Of a stretch of 64,000 bases of DNA, positions 43,243-54,324 are shown piece by piece (within the stretch, counting starts at the first letter, position 1; the number at the start of each line of letters is the position of its first letter). Position numbers and translations under genes: made by a program. The notes below the pieces were generated by a model. It had not been told where the DNA came from and did not search any database. It saw nothing but the letters and a program-made list of their open reading frames with translations. The stretch covers positions 2,222,164 to 2,286,163 of the forward strand of contig NC_079898.1 in NCBI RefSeq assembly GCF_024868665.1, written 5' to 3'. This DNA is from Triplophysa rosa. Its lineage: Eukaryota; Chordata; Actinopteri; Cypriniformes; Nemacheilidae.

Positions 43243-43431
43243 TATCGTACATAACAGAGGTGTATACAGAGCATACATAATGAAGTGTTATGTTTTTTTT
43301 ACCTTAGAATGAGTTATTTCTTTCTACTTCTGGTCCTCTTGCATGTAATTTGCCATGTTGTATCAGCCTCTGTAGTGCTTCGAAAGGGAGGGTGGAGTGA
43401 GCCTCGGCGCAAGATTTTACTGACTGGTCCT

Positions 43432-43732
43432 TTCACCTTCAAAATAAAAATTCTGCTATCATTTACTCACCCTCTTGTCATTTCAAACCAGTATGACTTT
43501 CTTTCTTCTGCAGAACACAAAAGAAGATAATTTGAAAAATGTTGGTAACAGAAAACTGTTGGTCTTCATTGACTTGCATTGGTTTTATTTCCATACAATA
43601 GAAGTCAATGGGGACCAATGGGTCTTGGTTTCTAACATTTAAGATATCTTCTTTTGTGTTTAGCAGAAGAAAGTCACACAGGTTTAAAATGACAACAGGC
43701 TGAGTAAATGATTTCATTTTAAAGGTGAACTA
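43432..43732. repeat. Palindromic MITE (Angel-like), near complete
   Basis: Left ATTTACTCACCCTCTTGTCA and GAACACAAAAGAAGATAATT are mirrored by AAGATATCTTCTTTTGTGTT and GACAACAGGCTGAGTAAATG. The centre holds ACTGTTGGTCTTCATTGACT and its mirror. Confidence 0.88.
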
Positions 43733-44345
43733 TTCAATCTGTCTCTTCTCCCTCTTGTTCTGGGCTCAGTTTTGCTGGGTCAGACTTCACAAGCCAATGA
43801 ATACTCATACAAGACTGTCACTCCACACTGCATGTGTTTGTAAGAACTTGGTGGTCCAAGCACTCTTCAGCATACATACTCTGGGTTTGACTGTGCTTTT
43901 CTACGTCTTCATAGTAGGAGGCGAGGACGCAAGAAGTTAAAGAACAGTCTAAATGGCAGAGGAGTTTCAGGACAAACCAGACCCCATTGTGCTATTCTTT
44001 ATCATGCCTGACCCAAAATCAAAAACGCAGGTCCCCATCTCCCTGGTGACATTGCTGAGCCCCACCATCGCTTAGCGACGGAAACAATGGCAGGCTGGGG
44101 AAGTACATAGTACAAGTAAAGGGCAAATCTCTTCTACTGAGAAAAAACTGAGTGAACAGCTCCTCAGTAAACAGCTCGAACCAGTTCAAATAAGAATACA
44201 CAACCTTGACTAAAATGCTTTTCAAGACCATAAAACCCTTTCAATCTGAATGAGCGTGCTTAGATGTTGAAAATAGTTTTGCAGACGACAATACAATTGT
44301 GCCAACACATCAATTCATTTAGAATGCAAAAATTGGCTTTGTTAC
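43733..44345. other. slit1 intron, nothing recognised
   Basis: No clear repeat or exon. Confidence 0.5.
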
Positions 44346-44546
44346 CCCTGTTGAAAAAACCAGCATATGCTGGTTAGGTAGGCATGGTAGCAGGTTTCTG
44401 CTGGTTTAATCCGGTCATGTGCTGGTTTAAGCTGGTCTAGAGCTGGTTTAGGGCTTAAACCAGCTCAGGACCAGCTTAAACCAGCACAATTCAGCTACCA
44501 TGTTTCAAAACCTACCTAACCAGCGTGTGCTGTTTTTTCAACAGGG
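44346..44546. repeat. Palindromic MITE rich in CCAGC/GCTGG
   Basis: CCCTGTTGAAAAAACCAGCA and TGCTGTTTTTTCAACAGGG form the ends. Inside, GCTGGTTTAAGCTGGT and ACCAGCTTAAACCAGC mirror each other. A related but decayed copy may lie at 61845-61960. Confidence 0.88.
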
Positions 44547-45180
44547 ATGGATGACATAGCAGTCGTCAAGAGCTCAGATGATATGGAAACTTCTTTAATA
44601 AATATTTGTCTTTTGAGAAGCTGGTTGATAAAATGACAAGAATCCATACTTGCAAGCTCAACATGAAGCAAAGATGCAAAAATCGAACATGGATTATTTT
44701 GATTTTCTTTTCATTTTTGATTGAACTGTGTTCTAAATACCTAGACAAATTATCCTAAACTTCCAGACTATTCGTGTAAAATAGTCTTGGAAAGAGAATT
44801 TTAACCAGAATGGTAAAATGTCTTACAATTCTCATCAGCTGTCCATAAGCCCTATAACGCGCATGTAAAACAGACATGTGGACATCTGTTCAATTAGATG
44901 GGAATGATTTTGCAGAGCCACAACTTCTTCCAGGACAATCAAATCTCAATTTAACAGAAATTTTCACTTTTAGAGGATTCTGAGCGTGAGCCAGTGCATG
45001 TGCATTCTTTCCAGGTCTATATGAAGAGACTTGTGCCTGTCCATGGCAACTGGTTTTCAAGAATGTGTGCATTTTCGGAGGAACTACCAAGCTTCGAGCC
45101 CTCTCCCTGGGACAGCACGCCAAATACACATACTATCTGTCCCTTATCATCCGTACTTATTATCTGTGAGGTGAACTCGT
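44547..45180. other. slit1 intron, nothing recognised
   Basis: No clear repeat or exon. Confidence 0.5.
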
Positions 45181-45266
45181 GACTAGATATGATGCGTTTG
45201 TCCCGTGTATTGTCACTTATCAAAACAATGTGAACGTTGTAAAGACATGACACGTTTGTGCATGTA

Positions 45267-47053
45267 CTCAGTGTTGTAATGTAACGAAGTACAAATACTT
45301 TGTTACTGTACTTAAGTAGAATTTTCACATATCTGTACTTTACTTCATTATTTATATTTCTGACAACTTTCACTTTTACTCCACTTTATTTCCTAAATAA
45401 AACGTGTACTTTTACTCCGATACATTTCTCCTAACCATCTTCGTTACTTGTTACTACAAATTAAAGAATTTTCAGAAGAAATTTGAGTTGGTGACGTAAT
45501 GCCTGTTTGTTGTCATGTCAACCGCCAAGCACGAAGAAGAAGTCCTGCTTGTCCGGGCATTATTGATGCCATCATGGAAGCACCTGCTGCAGGCTCTGAT
45601 GCTAATGTTACCACTCCGGTAGCAGATGAGGAGCATCTCGAACTTGGTGACTCCGTGGTGGTGACGAAGATAACGTTACACACCCGTGGCCGTATTTGCA
45701 AGAAATATTTTCGTACATTGGAGTGAAAAATTCTTCCTACTGGATTAAGTGCGGGTTTCCATCACTCTGGTTTTATTCGCATTTTGAAGTTTCGCATCAG
45801 AAATGAGTGATGGAAACGCCAAATTTCAAATTAAAAACCCTTAATTCGCAAAAAAGTTTTTATGCTCGCTTGACGTGGTTTTTCATTTTTGGAAATGCAT
45901 TTGCTGAATAAATTCCTCCAAAAAGTCACGTAACTGCACTATGAGACGGCCGGTGTAACCTGACCAGAGAACTGACTTGTGACACAGCATCCGAAATGTT
46001 GTGATGGTCATTCTTAAACACCTGAGCAAAGTCGTCAAGTATTTCTGTAATTGCCTCTTAGAACTGTCACGACTGTGTTTCCCGAACAGCAGGCATCCAC
46101 AAAAGCACCGCATTTTTTGAGTTTCCTAATCGTCTGCTTGCGCAAGTATTATTATATATGAAAACTATTATATTCAGTGGCTTCTCTTACTTTTCTTACT
46201 GATATTTAGTGCCAGTTTATTATGTTGATTATTTGGATGGAAACGGTGCTTATTCGCAAATGTTTTATACGACGTTCCAATTTTGCGCATAAGCTAAATT
46301 CGCAACTTTGGATGGAAACCCGGTAAGCCTACCGAGAGTCACTGAAATATTGGCATTAAAAAACTCCCCGTCCAACCTGAAGAAGCACATTGAGGTAGGT
46401 TAAATTAATTTTCATTCAATTAAGCCATAATGTCAACGTTATTTAACATGAATTAGTTATCATAAGCCTGTTCAGATATCTGGCTAACGTGATGGCCAGG
46501 CTAATGTGTGCTATTTAACTTTTCTGATTAGCCAATGTGCAGATATTTAACACCACCAATGATTTTCCCTCCGAATTAATTAAACACATAGGCCTAATAC
46601 TGAAATGGTTAATAACGGTTTCTGGTATAGCCTAAGTGGCGGCCGAATATTTCCTAGGTAAATTAGACCACATTAGGCTAATTAGTTATTAGTATTTATT
46701 AGTATAGTATTAATTAGTAATTAGCTAATTAATTAATGGCAGGTTACAGAGGAGCGTTCAGGATTACTCACGTCTTCAAAAGCACCATGCATTTTGTTGA
46801 ACTTGAGATTTGCTTTGATTTAATTACCTCAAAATTCTAACTGTTCACCTTTTTTAAATACCTTTACTTTTACTTTTAATACTTAAGTACATTTTATATC
46901 AGACAATTACTTTTGATACTTAAGTACACTAAATGTCAGGTACTTTAAGACTTTTACTCAAGTAATATTTTAAAGGGTGACTTTAACTTCTACCAAAGTA
47001 ATTTTCTGGTAAGATACTTGTACTTTTACTCAAGTATTGCTTTCAAGTACTTT
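45267..47053 (+). mobile_element. hAT-like element with BED-domain remnant and nested MITE
   Basis: The left end is CAGTGTTGTAATGTAACGAA, followed by ACTTAAGTA/TACTTTTACTC-type subterminal text, with mirrored text near 46850-47050 (CTTTTACTCAAGTATTGC). Inside, frame 45499-45726 ends VVVTKITLHTRG and text after the nested insert reads LKNSPSNLKKHIE followed by a GTAGGT donor. Together these look like a BED finger of a hAT transposase. The right terminus is decayed. Confidence 0.65.
45748..46325. mobile_element. Nested element with CGGGTTTCCATC inverted ends
   Basis: Left CGGGTTTCCATCACTC, right TTTGGATGGAAACCCG, about 575 bp, splitting the BED-like frame. The interior has ATTCGCAA-type motifs in both orientations. 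The minus frame 45883-46113 has no recognisable domain. Confidence 0.75.
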
Positions 47054-47342
47054 ATAGAAGACTGCATTTACTTATAGAGAGCACGTTTTCAGTTTTTATA
47101 GATATGATGCGTTTATCATGTGAACGTTCACTTATAAGAGCAATGTGCCAGATTTAAAGACATAACACGTTTGTGCATTCACTCAGAAAACAGCGTCCTC
47201 AGTTTTTAAACAAATAATGCATTTGTCTTATGTACTCTCACTTATACAAAACAATGCGTTTGGTTTTTAAAGATGAGACAGTGTTTCTCATTCGCTTAAT
47301 GACCATTCGCTTCAGTTTTGTTGTTGGAAGCACCTGCGCTTT

Positions 47343-47560
47343 TTGCTGGAAGGGGGGCAGAGACCAGCAGCTCATTTGCATTTAAAGAGAAACACACCAA
47401 AACAGCCTGTATTTCCTCACATGCAAAAATGGACATGTAGGGCACAGTATAATACAACTTCTGTGGTGTATTTTGAGCTGAAACTTCACAGACACATTCT
47501 GTGGACTCCTAAGATTTATATTACATGTTGTAAAAGGGCTGGATTTGGGGGCCTTTAACA
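47343..47560. repeat. Fragment of the same TTAA-ended transposon family as 14885-15084
   Basis: AGCAGCTCATTTGCATTTAA, GTGGTGTATTTTGAGCTGAA and CTTCACAGACACATTCTGTG are shared with 14905-15050. It ends near GGCCTTTAAC. Confidence 0.8.
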
Positions 47561-47629
47561 CAGTGCACAAAGCTATATAAACACATACATATAGACAATA
47601 CCTGTAGACACTACACACATTTTTTTTTA

Positions 47630-47850
47630 GAAGGAATAGAAGAGTAAGAAGAGATAGAAATAGTTTGTATTATTGTGTCCATTGTTGACAAAGAGATGTG
47701 CCTTTAGCCGATTCTTAAAGATGGCTAATGATTCCGCTGTTCTTATGGAGACCGGCAGATCATTCCACCATAGTGGAGCGGTTCCAAAAAAGCTGCGTGA
47801 AAGTGAATTTGTGCCTTTTTGGAGGGCACTACAAGACATTGTTCCCTAGC
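47630..47850 (-). pseudogene. L2/CR1-type LINE ORF2 C-terminal fragment
   Basis: The minus frame reads ALQKGTNSLSRSFFGTAPLW, then WNDLPVSIRTAESLAIFKN and RLKAHLF. This is the conserved C-terminal tail of fish L2/CR1-type ORF2. It is isolated, with no RT nearby. Confidence 0.8.
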
Positions 47851-48551
47851 AGAGTGCAAGGATCTGGAGGGTAAATACATCTAGGGTTGGGCGATCTTCC
47901 CAAAAGAGCATATCACGATCTTCATAACGAATCTCGATCCACGATCTGAATTGGAAATATTAACTTTTTTGAACATAGCACTGGTGCAATAGAGGTTTAA
48001 AGTTTTGTAGCACAGGACAAACAGTTGTAGCACAAGTATAAAACGTCTGTTATCTTCTTTAAAAAAACACACAAATGCAGGTCATCACATAAATATACTG
48101 GTTAACGGCAAAGGACATTAATGTTATATACAAATGGATCCATTAGGGCCATACAATATTTGTATTCCCATTTTTTATTGTTCTGTGTTTTCCATTTTTT
48201 ACTATACAATAGTAACATATTTGTCCACATAAAAATATTGTAGTAGCCTATACTATAGTATTTACTAGGCCTATAGTAAACTGCAGTAAAATTCCTAGAT
48301 AATATAGTGTTTTTGAACCTTACTATAGTAAATATTAAAGTATACTACAGTTTATCAATTAACAACAAGAATACCACAATTTGCTTTATCAAATACTACA
48401 GAACACTACAGTATTTTTTCATTAGGGCGTTTAGGTTTACTTGTGTTTTACTTTGACAACTTCGACGATAAGACGCTCCCTCAATAGACGCTTGAGGTTT
48501 AGTGTGTGTAGTTCAGTGACGATAGTTTTTCCTAAAACAGTGAAAACAGTT

Positions 48552-48880
48552 TGTAGCGAGGAAGGCGGGACGAGAGCCGTGGGGCAGGAAGGCGGGGCCG
48601 GTGGCGTGAGTGATAATGAGTATCAGCTGTACGCGCACCGGTCCCGCATGCCTCACGGGGAGCTAGGGAGCATAAGAGGACGAGCGACGGGACTGCCGAG
48701 GAGAGAGGACCGGGCCCGAAAATAGGTTAAGTTTGTTTATGTGTTCGTGTGGCCGGCAGTCGACCGTGAGGTGGCTGCCGGCCTGTTATTTTCTGTTTAT
48801 TGTTTATTTATTTTGGAATTAAAGTTTCTGAATGATGCCGGTTCCCGCCTCCTTCCTTCCCTACATTGAACTTTATTACA
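48552..48880 (+). repeat. 5' LTR of the miniature element
   Basis: 329 bp, TG to CA. Contains GCATAAGAGGACGAGC (possible TATA-like region) and, near the end, TTTATTTTGGAATTAAAGTT. Confidence 0.94.
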
Positions 48881-49494
48881 TTGGTGCCAAAACCCGGGAG
48901 GAAGGAGGGACATGCTGTCGAAGAGCCCTCGCCGCCGAGCGGCCTCGCGGTGCTGAGGAGTTCGGGCAGCGCAGACGAGGGCATCCGCCAGCGGCTGCCT
49001 GAGATCGTGGTGCTGGAACGATGGGATTCGGTGGGGACGGGAGCCCGCGGCTGTGCTCCTGGGACGAGGTGGGATGGCGGCCATGGAGGGAGCGCGGGAA
49101 TGCCGGCTGCCCTCAGCCAGGAGCCATCGTCGGCCGCCGGGAGGCGGCCGGAGGATCGCAGCCGTGCTCCTGGGACGAGGTGGGAAGCCATCGCCGGCCG
49201 CCAGGAGGCGGAGGAGGATCGGGCCATCCACCGAACATCCAGCACCACAGCATAGCACCGCGAGGAAGAGCCTCTCGGCTGGCTGAGGACCGAGCGACGG
49301 CGTGTCGGGGAACCGGACTATTTTTTTTTTTTCTCTCCCCTCTCTCGTCCCTGTCGCTTGGGGTGCTCCCGGCTCCGTTCTCTCGTCTCGTCGGTGCGTA
49401 CCCCCAGGTGCTGGGGCTCTCAAGGGGGCGTCCCCCGGGGGGGAGTAAGCACAGGCGTGGTGGTACCCCCCGGCCTGTGAGGGGCGATGGGGTA

Positions 49495-49823
49495 TGTAGC
49501 GAGGAAGGCGGGACGAGAGCCGTGGGGCAGGAAGGCGGGGCCAGTGGCGTGAGTGATAATGAGTATCAGCTGTACGCGCACCGGTCCCGCATGCCTCACG
49601 GGGAGCTAGGGAGCATAAGAGGACGAGCGACGGGATTGCCGAGGAGAGAGGACTGGGCCCGGAAATAGGTTAAGTTTGTTTATGTGTTCGTGTGGCCGGC
49701 AGTCGACCGTGAGGTGGCTGCCGGCCTGTTATTTGCTGTTTATTGTTTATTTATTTTGGAATTAAAGTTTGTGAATGATGCCGGTTCCCGCCTCCTTCCT
49801 TCCCTACATTGAACTTTATTACA
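49495..49823 (+). repeat. 3' LTR of the miniature element
   Basis: Same length as the 5' LTR. Visible differences include CCAGTGG for CCGGTGG, GGATTGCC for GGACTGCC, GACTGGG for GACCGGG and TATTTGCTG for TATTTTCTG. Confidence 0.94.
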
Positions 49824-50264
49824 CAGTTAAATGCACCTGAAATAAAGTCAGGGTAATTCTGGACATGATGTTCATGTGTTTATGTCCTCATTCAGTGAGA
49901 CTCGTACAAATCCAGAGTCCTTTTTTGGCACCAACTCCTCGTCTGCCATGCCGCTAACTTACTGATTTGTTTTCAAATACGTCACACATGGAAACATCCG
50001 AGGCAGACACGTATATATTTTGGCCACGTAGCAGAAAATCATTAAGATTTTCAACTTCACGCGGCACTTCGCAGAAGACCTTGCAGCACGGCGAGAGTGA
50101 TTGGAAAGCATACAGAGCTCTCTGCTCTCGCGGTTCTTCATACGCCAATGGATCTATGCAGCATTGAATGATGTCATACACACCTCTTGTTTTAGACGAC
50201 AGACAAGATCATGATTCTCGTGATTGAGGACGCCTTCAAGATGGATCGTGATCCCTACATACGT

Positions 50265-51342
50265 CTGAACGTATAGGGGTGTGGAACCAGTGGCAGTCTT
50301 GTAAGCCAAACGTGAACGACTGTTGGAGCCAATGTAACCTGTTGAAGAGCGGTGTAACGTATGCTCTTTTCGGCTCATTGAAAACCACTCTTGCAGTTAG
50401 ATTCTGGATCATTTGCAGAGGTTTGGTTGTACAAGCTGGAAGACAGGTCAGGTGTAGCGGTTTTAGCTAACGTTATTATATTGATGAGCAAAGCTCACCA
50501 AATATGGTTCTCCACCAGATCTTTCAAGATCATATCCATGAAATGAGTTATTTAAAACATCAATTTCCGTCAAGGAATTAGTTTAGTTTAGTTTAGTGAT
50601 CAAATATAAATATTTTATGGTCTCTGATTAGTAATATAAAGCATAACAATACTTGTATGCATTCGTCCAGCGAATGCCTCAAAGATATTATATACTTTAC
50701 ATTATCTCATGGCCATAAGTAATGTGACTTTACCAAACAGGATTTAGAGCAAAGGTAGCGAATCGAAACACAGTAGAAGGGACCAAGTTTGTGAGCGTGA
50801 ATACAGAAAACCCATCACAAATGAATATATACAGTATGGTCATTTATTAAACTCTACTCTACATGATAACAAAACAATGACAATCGCATAAAACAAACAA
50901 AACATTTAAACACAAATACGCTTGGTAGCGCGGAGGGAGAAGGAGTGAGAAGAGAGAGAGAGAGAGAGAGACAAAAGGTTTCAGAAAGGCACTCCTGCAG
51001 AAAGTTGCGGGCCGATCTTAACCACGTAGCAGTAGAAGTCCTGGGGGAAAGGCAGTCTCCGAAGAGACGAGAGGAAGAGACGAAGCCGGAAGAGAAGAGA
51101 AGCGACAAGGGTTTTCAGAGCAGGCTCGATATTTAACCTCATGAGAGGGCAGGCCCACCTGAGTTTGAATCGACCAATCAGAGTTGATCAGGGAAGAGGT
51201 TCTTTGTCCACTCAACAGCTAATTGACCTCCTGGAAACTTTACAAAATATAATCCCCGATTATAACATAATGAAAAGAAAGTGTTCTATGGTGACACAAG
51301 GTATACAGTATATACAAGGAGGAATTGTAAATTGAGGGTTAA
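50265..51342. other. slit1 intron with a (GA)n tract
   Basis: A GA repeat lies at about 50953-50971. The plus frame 50945-51136, rich in Arg and Glu, is a product of it. Otherwise unrecognised. Confidence 0.6.
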
Positions 51343-51350
51343 AAATCAAG

Positions 51351-52481
51351 ATGGCGCCGCAGATGGCAGCTACTGTGCTTTGCTCTTCAGTGTTTGTACT
51401 GTTTTTGTTTGTTTTTCCTGTTTTTTGTTTCTCAAATACGATCAGTTTTATCAGGGATGACCTGATGAACATTCGGCAGAACACACCACAAAATCTTTTA
51501 CCGGTTTTTGAGTTTTCTGACGTTTTGCTGGACATTGTTGTTGGCGGAGCCGTAGCTCTGGTCAAATGCTTCAGGAGGACGCGCAGACGGGGGAAGCGAG
51601 CCCACGCGCTTGTGAAGCTCAGACAGCGCGGATTTCGAATGAGGTTGCCTAGCATCCATCTGGCGAATCTCCGCTCTCTACCCAACAAAACAGACGAACT
51701 CCTTCTGCTTTCCCGGTTTAACAAGGACTTTTCTAACTCTGCTGCTCTGTGTTTCACGGAAACCTGGCTGAACGGCGCCATTGCAGACAGCGCGTTACAA
51801 CTTCCTAACTTCCAGCTGATCAGAGCAGATCGCGACGCGGAATCAACAGGGAAATCGCGCGACGGCGGGATGTGCTTTTACATCATTGAGAGGTGGTGTA
51901 TAGATGTAACCGTGTTAAAGAAGATTTGCTGTTCAGATCTAGAAACACTCTTCATTAACTGCAAGCCGTTCTACTCACCGCGTGAGTTCTGTTCGTTCAT
52001 TCTCGTGAGTGTTTACATTCCTCCGCAAGCGCACGTGAGCTCAGCTTTACAGAAACTCGCTGATCAGATCACAGACACAGAACAACAACACCCGGACTCT
52101 GTTTTAATTATTCTCGGGGACTTTAATAAAGCAAATCTCTCCTGCGAACTGCCAAAATACAGACAGCACATCACATGTCCCACCAGAGACAGTAATATAT
52201 TGGATCACTGTTACACAGCAATAAAGGATGCATATCACTCTGTTCCACGAGCAGCTTTAGGACTCTCTGATCACTGTTTGGTTCATCTTATCCCGTCCTA
52301 CAGGCAGAAACTTAAATCTGCAAAACCTGTATTAAGAACTGTTAAAAGATGGACTACTGAAACAGAGCAGGATTTACAAGCCTGTTTCTCTTTCACTGAT
52401 TGGACTGTTTTTGAAGCTGTTGCCACCGATCTGGACGAGCTGACAGAAACTGTAACTTCATATATCAATCGCTTTCTGTGA
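51351..52481 (+). pseudogene. LINE apurinic-type endonuclease domain
   Basis: A 376-residue open frame. Endonuclease motifs: IHLANLRSLPNKTDELLL (about 102-119), ALCFTETWLN (about 132-141, catalytic Glu), LGDFNKANL (about 253-262, Asp/Asn) and LGLSDHCLVHL (about 303-313, Asp-His). The N-terminus has an unusual hydrophobic stretch (residues 9-29). It stops after the endonuclease, where the linker to RT should follow. The endonuclease would nick target DNA for reverse transcription. Confidence 0.88.
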
Positions 52482-54324
52482 TGTGAATGGCATCCCTACC
52501 ATCTATCTTCTGTGCATCTCCCGCCTAATGACCGGCTATACTTTCTGAGAAATATAGTCCTCAGTGATTTATGTCGTTATGTTCATATTGAAAGCAAATA
52601 TAGTCGGAATATACCAATAGGGGCTAAACCGAATTGATATGTTTGGTTTTACCACACACGGCCTTAAACAAACATTAGTCTAGACAGTCGCAATCCTGAC
52701 AGACAATTGTGTTCATGTTTTCATAGCATTGCCAATTACAAAAAAATTGACACTATGCCTTAAGGGAAAAGGGACTAAGAGCTATTGGGTTGTACTATTA
52801 TAGACGATGTACATTTAGACTGAGACGAAATGTCCAACCTGGGAAAGAGAGAGAGGAGAAGAGAATAAGGGACAGAGGAAAATTCATCAGAACGCGAATA
52901 TGTTTCCTGAGTACTGCACAAACATTGCTTCTCAAGGAACCATTCTTCTTCCAGTGATCCAGCGCTGCTTACACACGAATTGTGGAATCCTGGTCGATTA
53001 TAGAATTAATGAACGAATAGTACAAATCAGATTTCTCTTATATCTATCATACGAAAACGCTGATTACGTGAGCACCCATGTTGCGCTAGCAGCGCTGGCA
53101 AATCGTGAACTCTATAACTGAGATGACGTCGATTTATACAAGCAGCTAAGCTCGGACTGACTCGTGTGTATGTGGAGACATGTGCATGTGCAAGATACAT
53201 TGCTTTATTCCCAGGACTACAGAACATGCATCATTCGCAGAGCCAAGAAAGACAGTTAAGATGAATAGTGTGGATGTATACTGTGTTTAAGAGAACATTT
53301 CCTCATGGGGAAGATAGAGGGAGTTTAATCTGATCTACATGAGAAACATATTTCCATCCCAATCCATGAGAAGGTAAAGGCACAAAACTTCATTGTTGCG
53401 AATTATGTCAAAGCTTTATTTATTTTTTACAAAACAAAATAGAAAGCGTCAAATTTTATGTGCTTTCATAAAACGGTTAGATCCATAGACTACTCCTGTT
53501 TAATGTATTTGTTGTTTCAATTCATGGCCTCATTTTATTTGGTTGGTTTGTTTGCTCTTGGGTCCACTCGTTTGTGAATTTATAGTTCTTTACTCTTATT
53601 GTTTGTTAGCAAGTGTGTTTCTATTTCCTCGAAGCACCAACGGTGCATGAATGAAACGATAAAATACATACCTTTTTCATATACACTTGACAAATTCTTG
53701 ACAAACTTTAACATGTTTAACTCTTCTTCTATGCTCTTCATTTCTTTCTTTAACTTTAATACTATCCATACCTGAGCTTTGTTTGTTTGCTATGTTTATT
53801 GTCACCTCTTTAGGCGACATGCTAAATGTTCCCTTGTCTCAAGTCACTTTTTGGACAAAAGCATCTGCTATACATCGAAATACCCCAAAACCCCAAAAGA
53901 GTAACATCTGAGTTATAGCGTTCTCCTCTGGGAACCCAAAAGCCCCTGCCGTGTCTCTGAGGATGCCCCATTTGAAGATGCTGAAACAGTAGTAGAGCAC
54001 CACTTGAGTTTCCCATTTATCCGTCACTTAACCTGACAAGAGCTTTAGCACCATTGCATAATTTCAACGTGGCCCTTGGGTAGGCTGGAGACCCCTCAGA
54101 TAGAGGCGAGGAAAAAATTTTGTGTCAGCTTTAAGAGCTTAAGTCACGCCTCAGCAGGACCCTGACAGCATTAAATGGATGATTTATTGAACGATTCTGT
54201 AAAATGTTGTCACAGTGGCGGGACAGCTGCATATTACTAGTCAACCTGTCTGAGAAACACGTCCTGAGAACCAATTTAGCGAAACCTCCGTTTTAATATC
54301 CTCACCGGGGCAGGTCAGCGGTTT
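52482..54324. other. Unrecognised 1.8-kb block inside the LINE
   Basis: No terminal repeats, target duplication or coding domain found. AGTCACTTTTTGGACAAAAG near 53842 faintly recalls an L2-type tail. The plus frame 52900-53121 shows no domain. The block replaces the LINE's linker region. Confidence 0.5.

Larger units (their letters stand above)
45182..47330. repeat. Roughly 100-bp degenerate tandem units split by a hAT-like element
   Basis: Units of the type GATATGATGCGTTT...TCACTTAT...AACAATG...AAAGACATGACACGTTTGTG occur at 45182-45265 and again at 47070-47330 (about two units). The hAT-like insert lies between them. Confidence 0.7.
48552..49823 (+). mobile_element. Complete miniature LTR retrotransposon (1272 bp) with 5-bp target duplication
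   Basis: Two 329-bp LTRs (48552-48880 and 49495-49823), each TGTAGCGAGG...TTTATTACA, flank a 614-bp GC-rich interior. CAGTT lies on both sides (48547-48551, 49824-49828). TTGGTGCCAAAACCCGGGA directly after the first LTR looks like a primer-binding site, and AGGGGCGATGGGGTA before the second is a possible polypurine tract. The LTRs differ at about six positions by eye. No gag or pol domain is present, so it must be moved by another element. Confidence 0.95.
47882..50262. mobile_element. Probable non-autonomous hAT-like element interrupted by an LTR retrotransposon
   Basis: It starts TAGGGTTGGGCGATCTTCCC with repeated CGATCTTC/CACGATC motifs and ends near ATGGATCGTGATCCCTA, mirrored text typical of fish hAT ends. 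The LTR element at 48552-49823 sits inside. The minus frame 49954-50181 has no domain I recognise. Confidence 0.55.

Noticed and set aside
48797..49423. Several long GC-rich open frames on both strands in the miniature LTR element
   Set aside because: Long frames are expected in such GC-rich DNA. They conflict with each other and carry no gag or pol motif. The same applies to 40314-40968.
52900..53121. 73-residue frame beginning MFPEYCTNIASQ
   Set aside because: No domain, no splice context and no neighbouring coding signal. Likely chance.
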